Counted from the first letter of the stretch, positions 1-6,875 are shown. The stretch is 9,557 nt of DNA from Geodermatophilaceae bacterium (GCA_013813215.1 JACCSC010000013.1:1-9557); one strand, 5' to 3'. Numbers and translations are program-made. Notes: generated by a model from the sequence alone, not told the origin.

Positions 1-938
<938 letters not shown>

Positions 939-957
939 GGAATCCCCTCGTCAGTAC

Positions 958-983
958 GGGCCGGCGGCCGGCGGAGCCGGCCC
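958..983 (-). other. GC-only hairpin between ilvN and ilvC
   Basis: A perfect 8-bp inverted repeat (GGGCCGGC at 958-965, GCCGGCCC at 976-983) with a 10-base loop fills much of the 68-bp ilvN-ilvC gap. There is no T-run on either strand. It could stabilise or mark a processing site in the ilvBNC transcript. Repeats of this kind arise easily in such GC-rich DNA, so its function is uncertain. Confidence 0.35.
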
Positions 984-1006
984 GGACGGAGCAGTCAGCC
1001 CTGAGG

Positions 1007-1534
1007 CTAGGCGGAGCGGTCCAGCGGCCGGACCGACGGCGTGGCGGAGATCGCCCGCGGCCCGCGGCCGACGGCCACCGCGCCGGACTGCACCATCTCG
1101 CGGATGCCGATCGGCCCGAGGACGCGCAGCAGCGCATCGAGCTTGTCGCGGGTCCCGGTGGCCTCGATGGTCAGCGCGTCGGTGCTCACGTCGACCACCT
1201 TGGCGCGGAACAGTTCAGCGGTCTCCAGCGCCTGCGTGCGGGTGCTCGGATCGATCCGGACCTTGACCAGCAGCAGTTCGCGCTGCACCGAGGCGGCCGG
1301 GTCGAGTTCGACGATCTTGATCACGTTGATCAGCTTGTTGAGCTGCTTGGTGACCTGCTCCAGCGGCAGGTCGTCGACGTTGACGACGATGGTCATCCGG
1401 CTGATCAGCGGGTTCTCGGTCGGGCCGACGGCGAGGGAGTCGATGTTGAAGCCGCGGCGGCTGAACAGGCTGGCCACCCGGGCCAGCACGCCCGGCTTGT
1501 TCTCCACCAGCACCGAAAGGGTGTGCATGGACAC
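1007..1534 (-). CDS. ilvN: Acetolactate synthase small (regulatory) subunit
   Basis: Regulatory subunit of acetohydroxyacid synthase. It activates the IlvB catalytic subunit and, in this family, confers valine feedback inhibition. 175 residues, the usual length for actinobacterial IlvN. Residues about 4-78 form the N-terminal ACT domain (HTLSVLVENKPGVLARVASL, then RRGFNIDSLAVG and MTIVV). The rest matches the small-subunit C-terminal domain (RELLLVKV, then VLGPIGIREMVQSG near the end). Two starts are possible. GTG at 1534 has a GAAGGGA ribosome site at suitable spacing and is preferred; ATG at 1528, two codons later, gives the more family-like MHTLSV start but sits about 13 bases from that site. 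The gene follows ilvB by 88 bp and begins 2 bases after the stop of a 28-codon ORF (1537-1623), so it is clearly part of the ilvBNC operon. Confidence 0.96.
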   Translation of the reverse strand: MSMHTLSVLVENKPGVLARVASLFSRRGFNIDSLAVGPTENPLISRMTIVVNVDDLPLEQVTKQLNKLINVIKIVELDPAASVQRELLLVKVRIDPSTRTQALETAELFRAKVVDVSTDALTIEATGTRDKLDALLRVLGPIGIREMVQSGAVAVGRGPRAISATPSVRPLDRSA

Positions 1535-1536
1535 GG

Positions 1537-1623
1537 CTATCCCTTCGCCTCGTGCGCTGCGCGCACCGCTCGCTCCGCGCCTTGCTCGTTCCTCGCTGCG
1601 ATGCTCACTCGCTCTCGGCTCAT
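1537..1623 (-). CDS. 28-codon ORF bridging ilvB and ilvN, or repeat-like spacer
   Basis: The whole ilvB-ilvN gap is open in one frame. ATG at 1623 shares its A with the TGA of ilvB (TGATG), and the TAG at 1539-1537 lies 2 bases before the ilvN GTG. The peptide begins MSRERVSIAARNEQGAERAV and is rich in Arg, Ala and Glu. I recognise no family. The DNA is dominated by repeated GAGCGAG/GCGAGGAACGAGC-like units, which resemble dispersed GAGCGAGC-rich intergenic repeats seen in actinomycete genomes (from memory, not searched). It also contains a GTGCGC/GCGCAC hairpin at 1552-1566. The overlap could couple ilvB and ilvN translation even if the peptide itself is inert. Whether this is a real coding gene is unsure. 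Confidence 0.4.
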   Translation of the reverse strand: MSRERVSIAARNEQGAERAVRAAHEAKG

Positions 1624-3419
1624 CACACCCCCGCGTCGAAGTCGGGCCGCACGTCGCGGGCGGCCAGGATGTCGTTGTTGCTCGTGCCCGCAGGCACCAT
1701 GGGCCAGACCTGCGCGTCCTCGCCCACGATGAAGTCGACCACGACCGGGCGGTCGTCGATCTGCATCGCCTTGTCGATCGTGGCGTCGACCTCCTCGCGG
1801 GTCTCGCAGCGCAGGCCGACGCACCCCATGGCCTCGGCCAGCAGCACGAAGTCCGGGATTCGCCGAGCCGCGAGGGTGCCGAGCTTGGTGTGCGAGTAGC
1901 GCTCGCCGTAGAAGAGGTTCTGCCACTGCCGGACCATGCCCAGGTTGCCGTTGTTGATGATCGCCACCTTGATCGGGATGCCCTCGATGGCGCAGGTGGC
2001 CAGTTCCTGGTTCGTCATCTGGAAGCAGCCGTCACCGTCGATCGCCCACACCGTCGTGTCCGGCCGGCCCATCTTGGCGCCCATCGCGGCGGGGACGGCG
2101 TACCCCATGGTCCCGAGCCCGCCGGAGTTCAGCCAGGTGTACGGCTGCTCGTACCGGATGAACTGGGCGGCCCACATCTGGTGCTGCCCCACGCCCGCGA
2201 CGTAGATCGCGTCGGGCCCGACGATCGAGCCGAGCCGCTCGATGGCGTACTGCGGGGCCAGCGAGCCGTCCGGGGGCCATTGGTATCCAAGAGGATACCT
2301 GTTTCGGAACCCGTCGAGCTGCGCCCACCAGCCCGTGATGTCAGCGGTGGCCGGCTCCTCCCGGACCGCGACGATCAGATCGGCGATCACCTCCCGGCAG
2401 TCGCCCACGATCGGGACGTCGGCGACCCGGTTCTTGGAGATCTCCGCGGGGTCGATGTCGGCGTGCACGATCGTCGCCTCCGGCGCGAACGTCGTCAGCT
2501 GCCCGGTGACCCGGTCGTCGAAGCGTGCGCCCAAGGCGACGATCAGGTCGCTGCGCTGCAGCGCGGTGACCGCAGTGACGGTTCCGTGCATGCCCGGCAT
2601 CCCGAGGTTCTGCCGGTGGCTGTCGGGGAAGGCGCCCCGGGCCATCAGCGTCGTCACGACCGGGATGCCGGTCACCTCGGCGAGCACCCGCAGCTCCGCG
2701 GTGGCCCGAGCCTTGAGTACGCCGCCCCCGACGTACAGCACGGGCCGACGGGCGGTAGCCATCAGCCGGGCCGCCTCCCGGACCTGCTTGCCGTGCGGGC
2801 GCAGCACCGGGCGGTAGCCGGGCAGGTCGAGGGTCGGTGGCCAGCTGAACGTCGTACTCGCCTGCAGCACGTCCTTCGGCAGGTCGACGAGCACCGGCCC
2901 GGGCCGGCCGGTGCTCGCGATGTGGAAGGCCTCGGCGATCACCCGCGGGATGTCGGCAGCCGAGGTGACCAGGAAGTTGTGCTTGGTGATCGGCATGGTG
3001 ATGCCGCAGATGTCGGCTTCCTGGAAGGCGTCGGTCCCGATCGCCGCGCTCGGCACCTGGCCGGTGATCGCGACCAGCGGCACGGAGTCCATGTGCGCGT
3101 CGGCGATGGGGGTCACGAGGTTCGTCGCCCCGGGTCCGCTGGTGGCCATGCACACCCCGACCCGGCCGGTGGCCTGCGCGTAGCCGGCCGCGGCGTGCCC
3201 GGCCCCCTGCTCGTGGCGGACCAGGACGTGCCGGACGGCGGTGGAGTCGTAGAGCGGGTCGTACGCCGGGAGGATGGCCCCGCCGGGGATGCCGAAGACG
3301 ACCTCGGCGCCGACCGCCTCGAGCGAGCGGACGAGGGACTGGGCTCCGGTGACCGGCAGGCTGCTGCCGGCCGGCCGGAGGCTCGCCGGGGTGGGACGGG
3401 GCTTCGGGCTGCTGCTCAT
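1623..3419 (-). CDS. ilvB: Acetolactate synthase large (catalytic) subunit
   Basis: ThDP- and FAD-dependent acetohydroxyacid synthase. It condenses two pyruvates to acetolactate, or pyruvate with 2-oxobutyrate to acetohydroxybutyrate, committing carbon to Val/Leu/Ile. 598 residues, full length. After a Pro/Ser-rich tail of about 22 residues typical of actinobacterial IlvB, the N-terminal ThDP domain has FGIPGGAILPAYDPLYD and the catalytic Glu70 in VRHEQGAGHAA, then ATSGPGATNLVTPIADA. The central FAD domain has GARFDDRVTG. The C-terminal ThDP domain carries the Mg-diphosphate motif GDG (462-464) through NN (489-490), then GMVRQWQ. The ATG at 3419 has GAAGG 5 bases upstream. The gene follows an attenuation leader (3563-3456) and heads ilvBNC. 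A short patch of low-GC codons around 2281-2300 stands out from the rest of the gene. Confidence 0.98.
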   Translation of the reverse strand: MSSSPKPRPTPASLRPAGSSLPVTGAQSLVRSLEAVGAEVVFGIPGGAILPAYDPLYDSTAVRHVLVRHEQGAGHAAAGYAQATGRVGVCMATSGPGATNLVTPIADAHMDSVPLVAITGQVPSAAIGTDAFQEADICGITMPITKHNFLVTSAADIPRVIAEAFHIASTGRPGPVLVDLPKDVLQASTTFSWPPTLDLPGYRPVLRPHGKQVREAARLMATARRPVLYVGGGVLKARATAELRVLAEVTGIPVVTTLMARGAFPDSHRQNLGMPGMHGTVTAVTALQRSDLIVALGARFDDRVTGQLTTFAPEATIVHADIDPAEISKNRVADVPIVGDCREVIADLIVAVREEPATADITGWWAQLDGFRNRYPLGYQWPPDGSLAPQYAIERLGSIVGPDAIYVAGVGQHQMWAAQFIRYEQPYTWLNSGGLGTMGYAVPAAMGAKMGRPDTTVWAIDGDGCFQMTNQELATCAIEGIPIKVAIINNGNLGMVRQWQNLFYGERYSHTKLGTLAARRIPDFVLLAEAMGCVGLRCETREEVDATIDKAMQIDDRPVVVDFIVGEDAQVWPMVPAGTSNNDILAARDVRPDFDAGV

Positions 3420-3454
3420 CGCTGCCTTCGTGCTCGGGGTGCCGCTCGGGACAT
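3416..3454 (-). CDS. 12-codon ORF overlapping the ilvB start (doubtful)
   Basis: ATG at 3454, just after the terminator T-run, opens a 12-codon frame (MSRAAPRARRQR) whose TGA overlaps the ilvB start as ATGA. It has no ribosome site, because the attenuator stem lies directly upstream, while ilvB has its own GAAGG. It is probably accidental, and is recorded because an ATGA overlap could couple translation after read-through. Confidence 0.15.
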   Translation of the reverse strand: MSRAAPRARRQR

Positions 3455-3455
3455 G

Positions 3456-3489
3456 AAAAAACCCCCCGCGCCGTAGGCACTGAGGGGTT
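3456..3489 (-). terminator. Intrinsic terminator (attenuator) of the ilvB leader
   Basis: On the minus strand AACCCCTC pairs with the G6-TT run (8 bp including one U-G), a single A is bulged, and GTGCC pairs with GGCGC around a TAC loop. The stem is followed directly by T's, with six T's in total at 3461-3456. This is a textbook intrinsic terminator, which is rare in such GC-rich DNA. It lies between the leader peptide and the ilvB start, so it can only act as a conditional terminator of ilvBNC. It would also stop read-through from the upstream hydrolase gene. Confidence 0.9.
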
Positions 3490-3516
3490 GCGCGACGGTC
3501 TGGACGACCGCCGCGC
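3490..3516 (-). promoter_or_regulatory. Pause/anti-antiterminator hairpin of the ilvB attenuator
   Basis: GCGCGGCGGTC (3516-3506) and GACCGTCGCGC (3500-3490) form an 11-bp stem with one G-U pair and a GTCCA loop. It starts at the last base of the leader-peptide stop and abuts the terminator. Its right arm can instead pair with the G-rich 3' half of the terminator (TCGCGC 3495-3490 with GCGCGG 3471-3466, plus two more pairs after a mismatch). That alternative is a plausible antiterminator when a ribosome stalled on the Val/Leu/Ile codons blocks the left arm. The pairings are read from sequence; the switching model is inference. Confidence 0.75.
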
Positions 3517-3563
3517 TAGCTGATTACGAGAACTGCGTTGTGCACGCCGCCACTGTCTCTCAT
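3516..3563 (-). CDS. ilvB leader peptide with Val-Leu-Val-Ile control codons
   Basis: A 15-residue ORF, MRDSGGVHNAVLVIS, ending in TAG at 3518-3516. Codons 11-14 (3533-3522) are GTT CTC GTA ATC, that is Val-Leu-Val-Ile: all three products of the pathway in a row, a few bases before a hairpin and terminator. This is the hallmark of ribosome-mediated attenuation, known upstream of ilvB in several Actinobacteria. GTT and GTA are unusual codons for this GC-rich DNA, which suggests selection for slow decoding. No good ribosome site precedes the ATG at 3563. Initiation may use it weakly, or a shorter leaderless form may start at the in-frame GTG at 3545. The peptide probably has no function beyond being translated. 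Confidence 0.85.
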   Translation of the reverse strand: MRDSGGVHNAVLVIS

Positions 3564-3581
3564 CGACGCGGTCGCCGTCAA
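3546..3581 (-). promoter_or_regulatory. Candidate promoter for a leaderless ilvB leader
   Basis: TTGACG (3581-3576) is a good -35 hexamer in the 38-bp gap after the hydrolase stop. Eighteen bases on lies GACAGT (3557-3552), a weak -10 matching 3 of 6 consensus bases. Six bases after that is the in-frame GTG at 3545, so a transcript could begin exactly on GTG and encode a 9-residue leader with the same Val-Leu-Val-Ile codons. If so, the ATG at 3563 is not transcribed. The weak -10 keeps this speculative; a promoter inside the hydrolase gene is the alternative. Confidence 0.3.
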
Positions 3582-3601
3582 TCGCCGGGGCTGGCCCACG
3601 G

Positions 3602-4516
3602 TCAGCCGCCGTGGACGGCCTCGAACGAGTCGGCGTACGCCTGTTGGCCCCTGCGGGTCGGGTGGAAGGAGTCGCGCACGAAGTCCGCCTGTACGCCGTA
3701 CCGGCCGCCGCTGGCGATGACCGGGCCGGCGGGCTGCTGACCGCTCGCCCCGAAGCCGCCGGACAGGCTCAGCCCGTAGATCCAGTCCCGGCTGCTGTTC
3801 TGGCAGGCCTCGTGACCGGTGAAGCGGACCTCCAGGTCGGTCGTCACCGAGGTCACACCGGCAGCGGCGGCGGCCCGGTCGATGACGTTGTTCAACCGGA
3901 CGCCCAGGTCGCGGATCATGTCGCGCTCGGCGGGGGTGATCAGGAACGTCAGCGCGTAGCACCAACCGCGGACGTCGGGGTCGGGAACGAGCAGCGGGTA
4001 ACCGCCCACGAGGACCCGGTCGCCGGGCGCGGCGGCCTGGATCTCGTCGTACAGCGAGGTCAGCGGGCCGGCGAGGCCGTCGATCCGGCTCTCCAGCACG
4101 GCCCGGTTGCGGGTGCAGTTGGACAGGAAGCAGTTGACCAGTTCGTCGGCGAAGCCCGCGTCGTTGCCGCCGACGGTGACGGTGACCAACCGGTTGCCGT
4201 TGGACGGGAGGCCGGCGAGCTGGTCGACCTGGCCCTGCACCGTGGGGATCGTGGCGCCTGAACAGGCCAGCATCGTCCGGCTGGTCACGGTCTCGGAGAA
4301 GATCAGGTTGCCCCACGCGTTCGGGGTGTTGTCGCAGTCGTTGTAGTAGCCGCCGGAGCCGAGCCCGGACGAGTAGCTGTCGCCGAGGGTGACCACCGCG
4401 GTGGGTGCCGCGGCCGTACCCGGTGCCGCCGCGGCACTCGTCCCCGGGAGCACAAGGGCCACCGCGAGCAGGAAGGTAGCCGCGGGGACGACGACACGGG
4501 GCAATGTGGCGCGCAT
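3602..4516 (-). CDS. Secreted SGNH/GDSL-family esterase or lipase
   Basis: 304 residues from the ATG at 4516, which has an AGAGGG ribosome site about 8 bases upstream. An upstream in-frame extension lacks a signal peptide at its front and is not favoured. Residues 1-31 are a signal peptide: RATLPR, a hydrophobic core VVVPAATFLLAVALVL, then an Ala-rich exit near TSAAAA. The mature part has the SGNH blocks: GDSYSSG with nucleophile Ser47, Gly87 in CSGAT, GGND with Asn118 (116-119), and DSFHP with Asp282 and His285 as the catalytic pair. Six cysteines remain after the signal (61, 85, 129, 134, then WCYA and EACQN), matching the three disulfides of secreted Streptomyces SGNH hydrolases. The substrate (lipid, phospholipid or acetyl ester) cannot be told. 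It lies between ilvD and the ilvB leader on the same strand, an unrelated function inside the cluster. Confidence 0.9.
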   Translation of the reverse strand: MRATLPRVVVPAATFLLAVALVLPGTSAAAAPGTAAAPTAVVTLGDSYSSGLGSGGYYNDCDNTPNAWGNLIFSETVTSRTMLACSGATIPTVQGQVDQLAGLPSNGNRLVTVTVGGNDAGFADELVNCFLSNCTRNRAVLESRIDGLAGPLTSLYDEIQAAAPGDRVLVGGYPLLVPDPDVRGWCYALTFLITPAERDMIRDLGVRLNNVIDRAAAAAGVTSVTTDLEVRFTGHEACQNSSRDWIYGLSLSGGFGASGQQPAGPVIASGGRYGVQADFVRDSFHPTRRGQQAYADSFEAVHGG

Positions 4517-4668
4517 GAGCAGGGCCCTCTTTCGCTGATGAGCACGTGGCAGCGGTTGCGCATAGGTCAGATCGGTGCACCGACGGTAGCGCCGCCGGCC
4601 GGGGAACTCGCCTTCGTGTCCGCTTCCGGTCAGCGGCCGGTACAAGTGGCCAGCCTGCTCAGCAGACC

Positions 4669-4722
4669 AGTGGTCCCGACACGCGGGTCGAGCACGTGCG
4701 CCCGCGGCGTGTCGGGACCACT
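4669..4722. terminator. Perfect 16-bp inverted repeat in the ilvD-hydrolase gap
   Basis: AGTGGTCCCGACACGC (4669-4684) is exactly complementary to 4707-4722, with a 22-base spacer that adds GGG/CCC pairs and a GCACGTGC palindrome (4692-4699). It begins 33 bases after the ilvD stop on the minus strand and ends about 150 bases before the hydrolase start. Neither flank has a T-run. A strong hairpin 3' of ilvD fits a U-less, high-GC terminator or mRNA-protecting structure; a large operator or a dispersed repeat cannot be excluded. The rest of the 239-bp gap (4517-4755) shows no gene and no clear promoter. Confidence 0.6.
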
Positions 4723-4755
4723 TCGGCTGGGCGGCGGCCGGTGGCGACGGAGACC

Positions 4756-6441
4756 TCAGCCGCAGACGGCGCCCTGGGCGGCTGACCCGACGAGCTTGGC
4801 GTACTTGCCCAGGACGCCGGAGTCGTAGCGCGGCGGCGGTGCCTTCCAGCCGGCCTTCCGGCGGTCGAGTTCGGCCGGGTCGACGAGGAGGTCGAGCCGG
4901 CGGGCGGCCACATCCAACCGGATCCGGTCACCCTCGGCCACCAGCGCGATCGGCCCGCCGTTCGCCGCCTCCGGCGCGACGTGGCCGACGCACAACCCCG
5001 TCGTACCGCCGGAGAACCGGCCGTCTGTCAGCAGCAGCACGTCCTTGCCGAGCCCGGCGCCCTTGATCGCACCGGTGACGGCGAGCATCTCGCGCATCCC
5101 CGGGCCGCCACGCGGCCCCTCGTACCTGATGACCAGCACGTCTCCGGCGTTCAGGCTGCCGTCGGTGACCGCGTCCATGGCGGCCTGCTCCCCGTAGAAA
5201 ACCCTGGCCGTCCCCTCGAACCGCTCGGTGTCGATGCCCGCGGTCTTGACCACCGCGCCCTCGGGCGCGAGCGTGCCGTGCAGGACGGTGATGCCGCCCG
5301 TGGCATGGAGCGGGTCGGCGTACGCCCGGATGATCGTGCCGTCCGGGTCCGGCGGCGCGAGGTCGGCCAGGTTCTCCGCGATCGTCGCGCCGGTGACGGT
5401 GAGCGCGTCGCCGTGCAGCAGACCGGCGTCGAGCAGGGCTTTCATGACCACCGGTACGCCGCCGATCCGGTCGACGTCGGCCATCACGTAGGGGCCGAAC
5501 GGCTTGACGTCGGCCAGGTGCGGGGTGCGGTCCCCGATCCGGTTGAAGTCGTCCAGGGTCAACTCGACCCGCGCCTCGGCGGCCATGGCCAGCAGGTGCA
5601 GTACGGCGTTCGTCGAGCCGCCAAGAGCCATGACCACCGTGATGGCATTCTCGAAGGCGTCCCGGGTCATGATCTGGCGCGCGGTGATGCCGCGCTCGAT
5701 GAGTCCGACCACCGCCTGGCCCGAGCGGGCGGCGATCTCGTCACGGCGCCGGTCCACCGAAGGCGGGGCCGCGCTGCCCGGCAGCGACATGCCGATCGCC
5801 TCGGCCACCGAGGCCATCGTGTTGGCGGTGTACATCCCGCCGCAGGCCCCCTCGCCCGGGCAACTGGCCCGCTCGATCGCGTCCAGCCGGTCCTCGCTGA
5901 TGAGGCCGCGGGCGCACGCGCCGACACCTTCGAACACGTCGATGATGGTGAGGTTGTCCTGGTCGTCCAGCCGCCCGGGCAACGTCGTACCGGCGTAGAC
6001 GAAGACGCTGGCCAGGTCGAGGCGCGCCGCGGCCATGAGCATGCCGGGCAGCGACTTGTCGCACCCGGCCAACAGCACGGAGCCGTCCAGCCGCTCGGCG
6101 AACATCACCGTCTCCACCGAGTCGGCGATGACCTCGCGGCTGACCAGCGAGGCATGCATGCCTTCGTGGCCCATCGAGATGCCGTCGGACACCGAGATCG
6201 TGCCGAACTCCATCGGGAAGCCGCCGGCCGCGCGGACGCCGTCCTTAGCCCGCTGGGCCAGCCGATCCAGCGACAGGTTGCACGGTGTGATCTCGTTCCA
6301 GGACGAGGCGACGCCGATCTGCGGCTTGGCGAAGTCCTCGTCGCCCATCCCGATCGCGCGGAGCATCGCGCGGGCCGGGGCCCGCTCGTAGCCGTCGGTG
6401 ACCTCGTGGCTGCGGGGCTTGCGGGAGCGCTGGTCCGGCAC
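4756..6441 (-). CDS. ilvD: Dihydroxy-acid dehydratase
   Basis: Fe-S enzyme that dehydrates 2,3-dihydroxyisovalerate and 2,3-dihydroxy-3-methylvalerate to the 2-oxo acids, the third common step of Val/Ile synthesis. 561 residues, full length for the IlvD/Edd family. Signature 1 is GCDKSLPGMLMAAA with Cys127; signature 2 is DGRFSGGTTGLCVGHVAPEA near the C-terminus. Cys54 (ITPCN), Cys127 and Cys200 (CPGEGACGG) are evenly spaced by 73 residues and are the expected cluster ligands. The cluster type ([2Fe-2S] or [4Fe-4S]) cannot be read from sequence. The start is GTG at 6441 (PDQRSRKPRSHEVTDGYERA). No ribosome site precedes it, but a TACCCT -10 does, so translation is probably leaderless. It is transcribed toward the hydrolase and ilvBNC but separated from ilvBNC by the attenuator. 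Confidence 0.97.
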   Translation of the reverse strand: MPDQRSRKPRSHEVTDGYERAPARAMLRAIGMGDEDFAKPQIGVASSWNEITPCNLSLDRLAQRAKDGVRAAGGFPMEFGTISVSDGISMGHEGMHASLVSREVIADSVETVMFAERLDGSVLLAGCDKSLPGMLMAAARLDLASVFVYAGTTLPGRLDDQDNLTIIDVFEGVGACARGLISEDRLDAIERASCPGEGACGGMYTANTMASVAEAIGMSLPGSAAPPSVDRRRDEIAARSGQAVVGLIERGITARQIMTRDAFENAITVVMALGGSTNAVLHLLAMAAEARVELTLDDFNRIGDRTPHLADVKPFGPYVMADVDRIGGVPVVMKALLDAGLLHGDALTVTGATIAENLADLAPPDPDGTIIRAYADPLHATGGITVLHGTLAPEGAVVKTAGIDTERFEGTARVFYGEQAAMDAVTDGSLNAGDVLVIRYEGPRGGPGMREMLAVTGAIKGAGLGKDVLLLTDGRFSGGTTGLCVGHVAPEAANGGPIALVAEGDRIRLDVAARRLDLLVDPAELDRRKAGWKAPPPRYDSGVLGKYAKLVGSAAQGAVCG

Positions 6442-6448
6442 GGGGGTG

Positions 6449-6454
6449 AGGGTA
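6449..6454 (-). promoter_or_regulatory. Candidate -10 element for leaderless ilvD transcript
   Basis: TACCCT (6454-6449) fits the actinobacterial TAnnnT -10 motif and leaves 7 bases before the GTG start at 6441, so transcription would begin at or next to the start codon. No Shine-Dalgarno sequence is present in the 44-bp space shared with the divergent PH-domain gene, which supports a leaderless mRNA. There is no convincing -35. On the plus strand, GAGCAT (6474-6479) sits 6 bases before the other gene's GTG, a weaker mirror case. Confidence 0.45.
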
Positions 6455-6485
6455 GTCGGCCGGTCCGCTCTGCGAGCATGGGCGG

Positions 6486-6875
6486 GTGACCGAAGCCACG
6501 CCCGTGACCCGGCTGCGGATGCCGCGCTCGGCCCTGGTGGCGGTCGTGGTGCTCGTGGTGTGCACGATCCCGCTGGCCTCGGTCAGCCCCTGGCTGCTCC
6601 TGCTCTTCGCGCTGCCGGCGGCGATCGGCGCCTACGTCTGGCGAAGCGGTGTGGACCTCGACGCCGAGGGGATCGAGGTCCGCGCGGCGTTCGGCTCGAC
6701 CCGGGTCCCGTGGGGCGCGGTCGCGGGACTGCAGGTGCGCAGCCGAGGCGAGCTGTGGCTCCAACGCCGGGACGGTACGGCGGTCCGCCTGCCGGTCCTG
6801 CGCAGCCCGCGAGACCTTCCCCGGCTGCACGAGGCAAGTGCCGGGCGCCTCGGCGTACCGGAGGTCGAGCACTGA
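6486..6875 (+). CDS. Small membrane protein with bacterial PH domain (CFP-6-like)
   Basis: 129 residues, GTG start at 6486 (TEATPVTRLRMPRSA); no strong ribosome site. Two hydrophobic segments form a hairpin, at about 15-33 (SALVAVVVLVVCTIPLASV) and 35-52 (PWLLLLFALPAAIGAYVW). They are followed by a cytoplasmic beta-rich part: GVDLDAEGIEVRAAFGSTRV, then the PW motif and GLQVRSRGELWLQRRDGTAV. This matches the actinobacterial bPH_6 family of M. tuberculosis CFP-6 (Rv3004), whose gene also lies beside and divergent to ilvB1-ilvN-ilvC. The molecular role is unknown. It is divergent from ilvD by 44 bp, and its stop is 10 bp from the convergent permease stop, leaving no room for a conventional terminator. 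The family call rests on domain pattern plus synteny recalled from memory. Confidence 0.8.
   Translation: MTEATPVTRLRMPRSALVAVVVLVVCTIPLASVSPWLLLLFALPAAIGAYVWRSGVDLDAEGIEVRAAFGSTRVPWGAVAGLQVRSRGELWLQRRDGTAVRLPVLRSPRDLPRLHEASAGRLGVPEVEH

Noticed and set aside
1041..3476. An 811-codon open frame on the plus strand antisense to ilvB and ilvN
   Set aside because: It mirrors the third-position GC of ilvB/ilvN, whose sense frames carry full catalytic motifs. The antisense product is rich in Arg, Gly, Asp and His with no recognisable domain.
4572..4583. TCGGTGCACCGA palindrome upstream of the hydrolase as an operator
   Set aside because: A 12-base palindrome is expected a few times by chance in about 9.5 kb, and no matching regulator or second copy was seen.
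4517..4645. Longer N-terminus for the SGNH hydrolase starting at 4645
   Set aside because: It would put 43 Arg-rich residues before a good signal peptide. The ATG at 4516 has a ribosome site and an immediate signal sequence.
4981..6489. A 502-codon plus-strand frame antisense to ilvD
   Set aside because: Shadow of ilvD in GC-rich DNA: low-complexity Arg/Gly/His composition and no domain, while ilvD on the other strand is complete.
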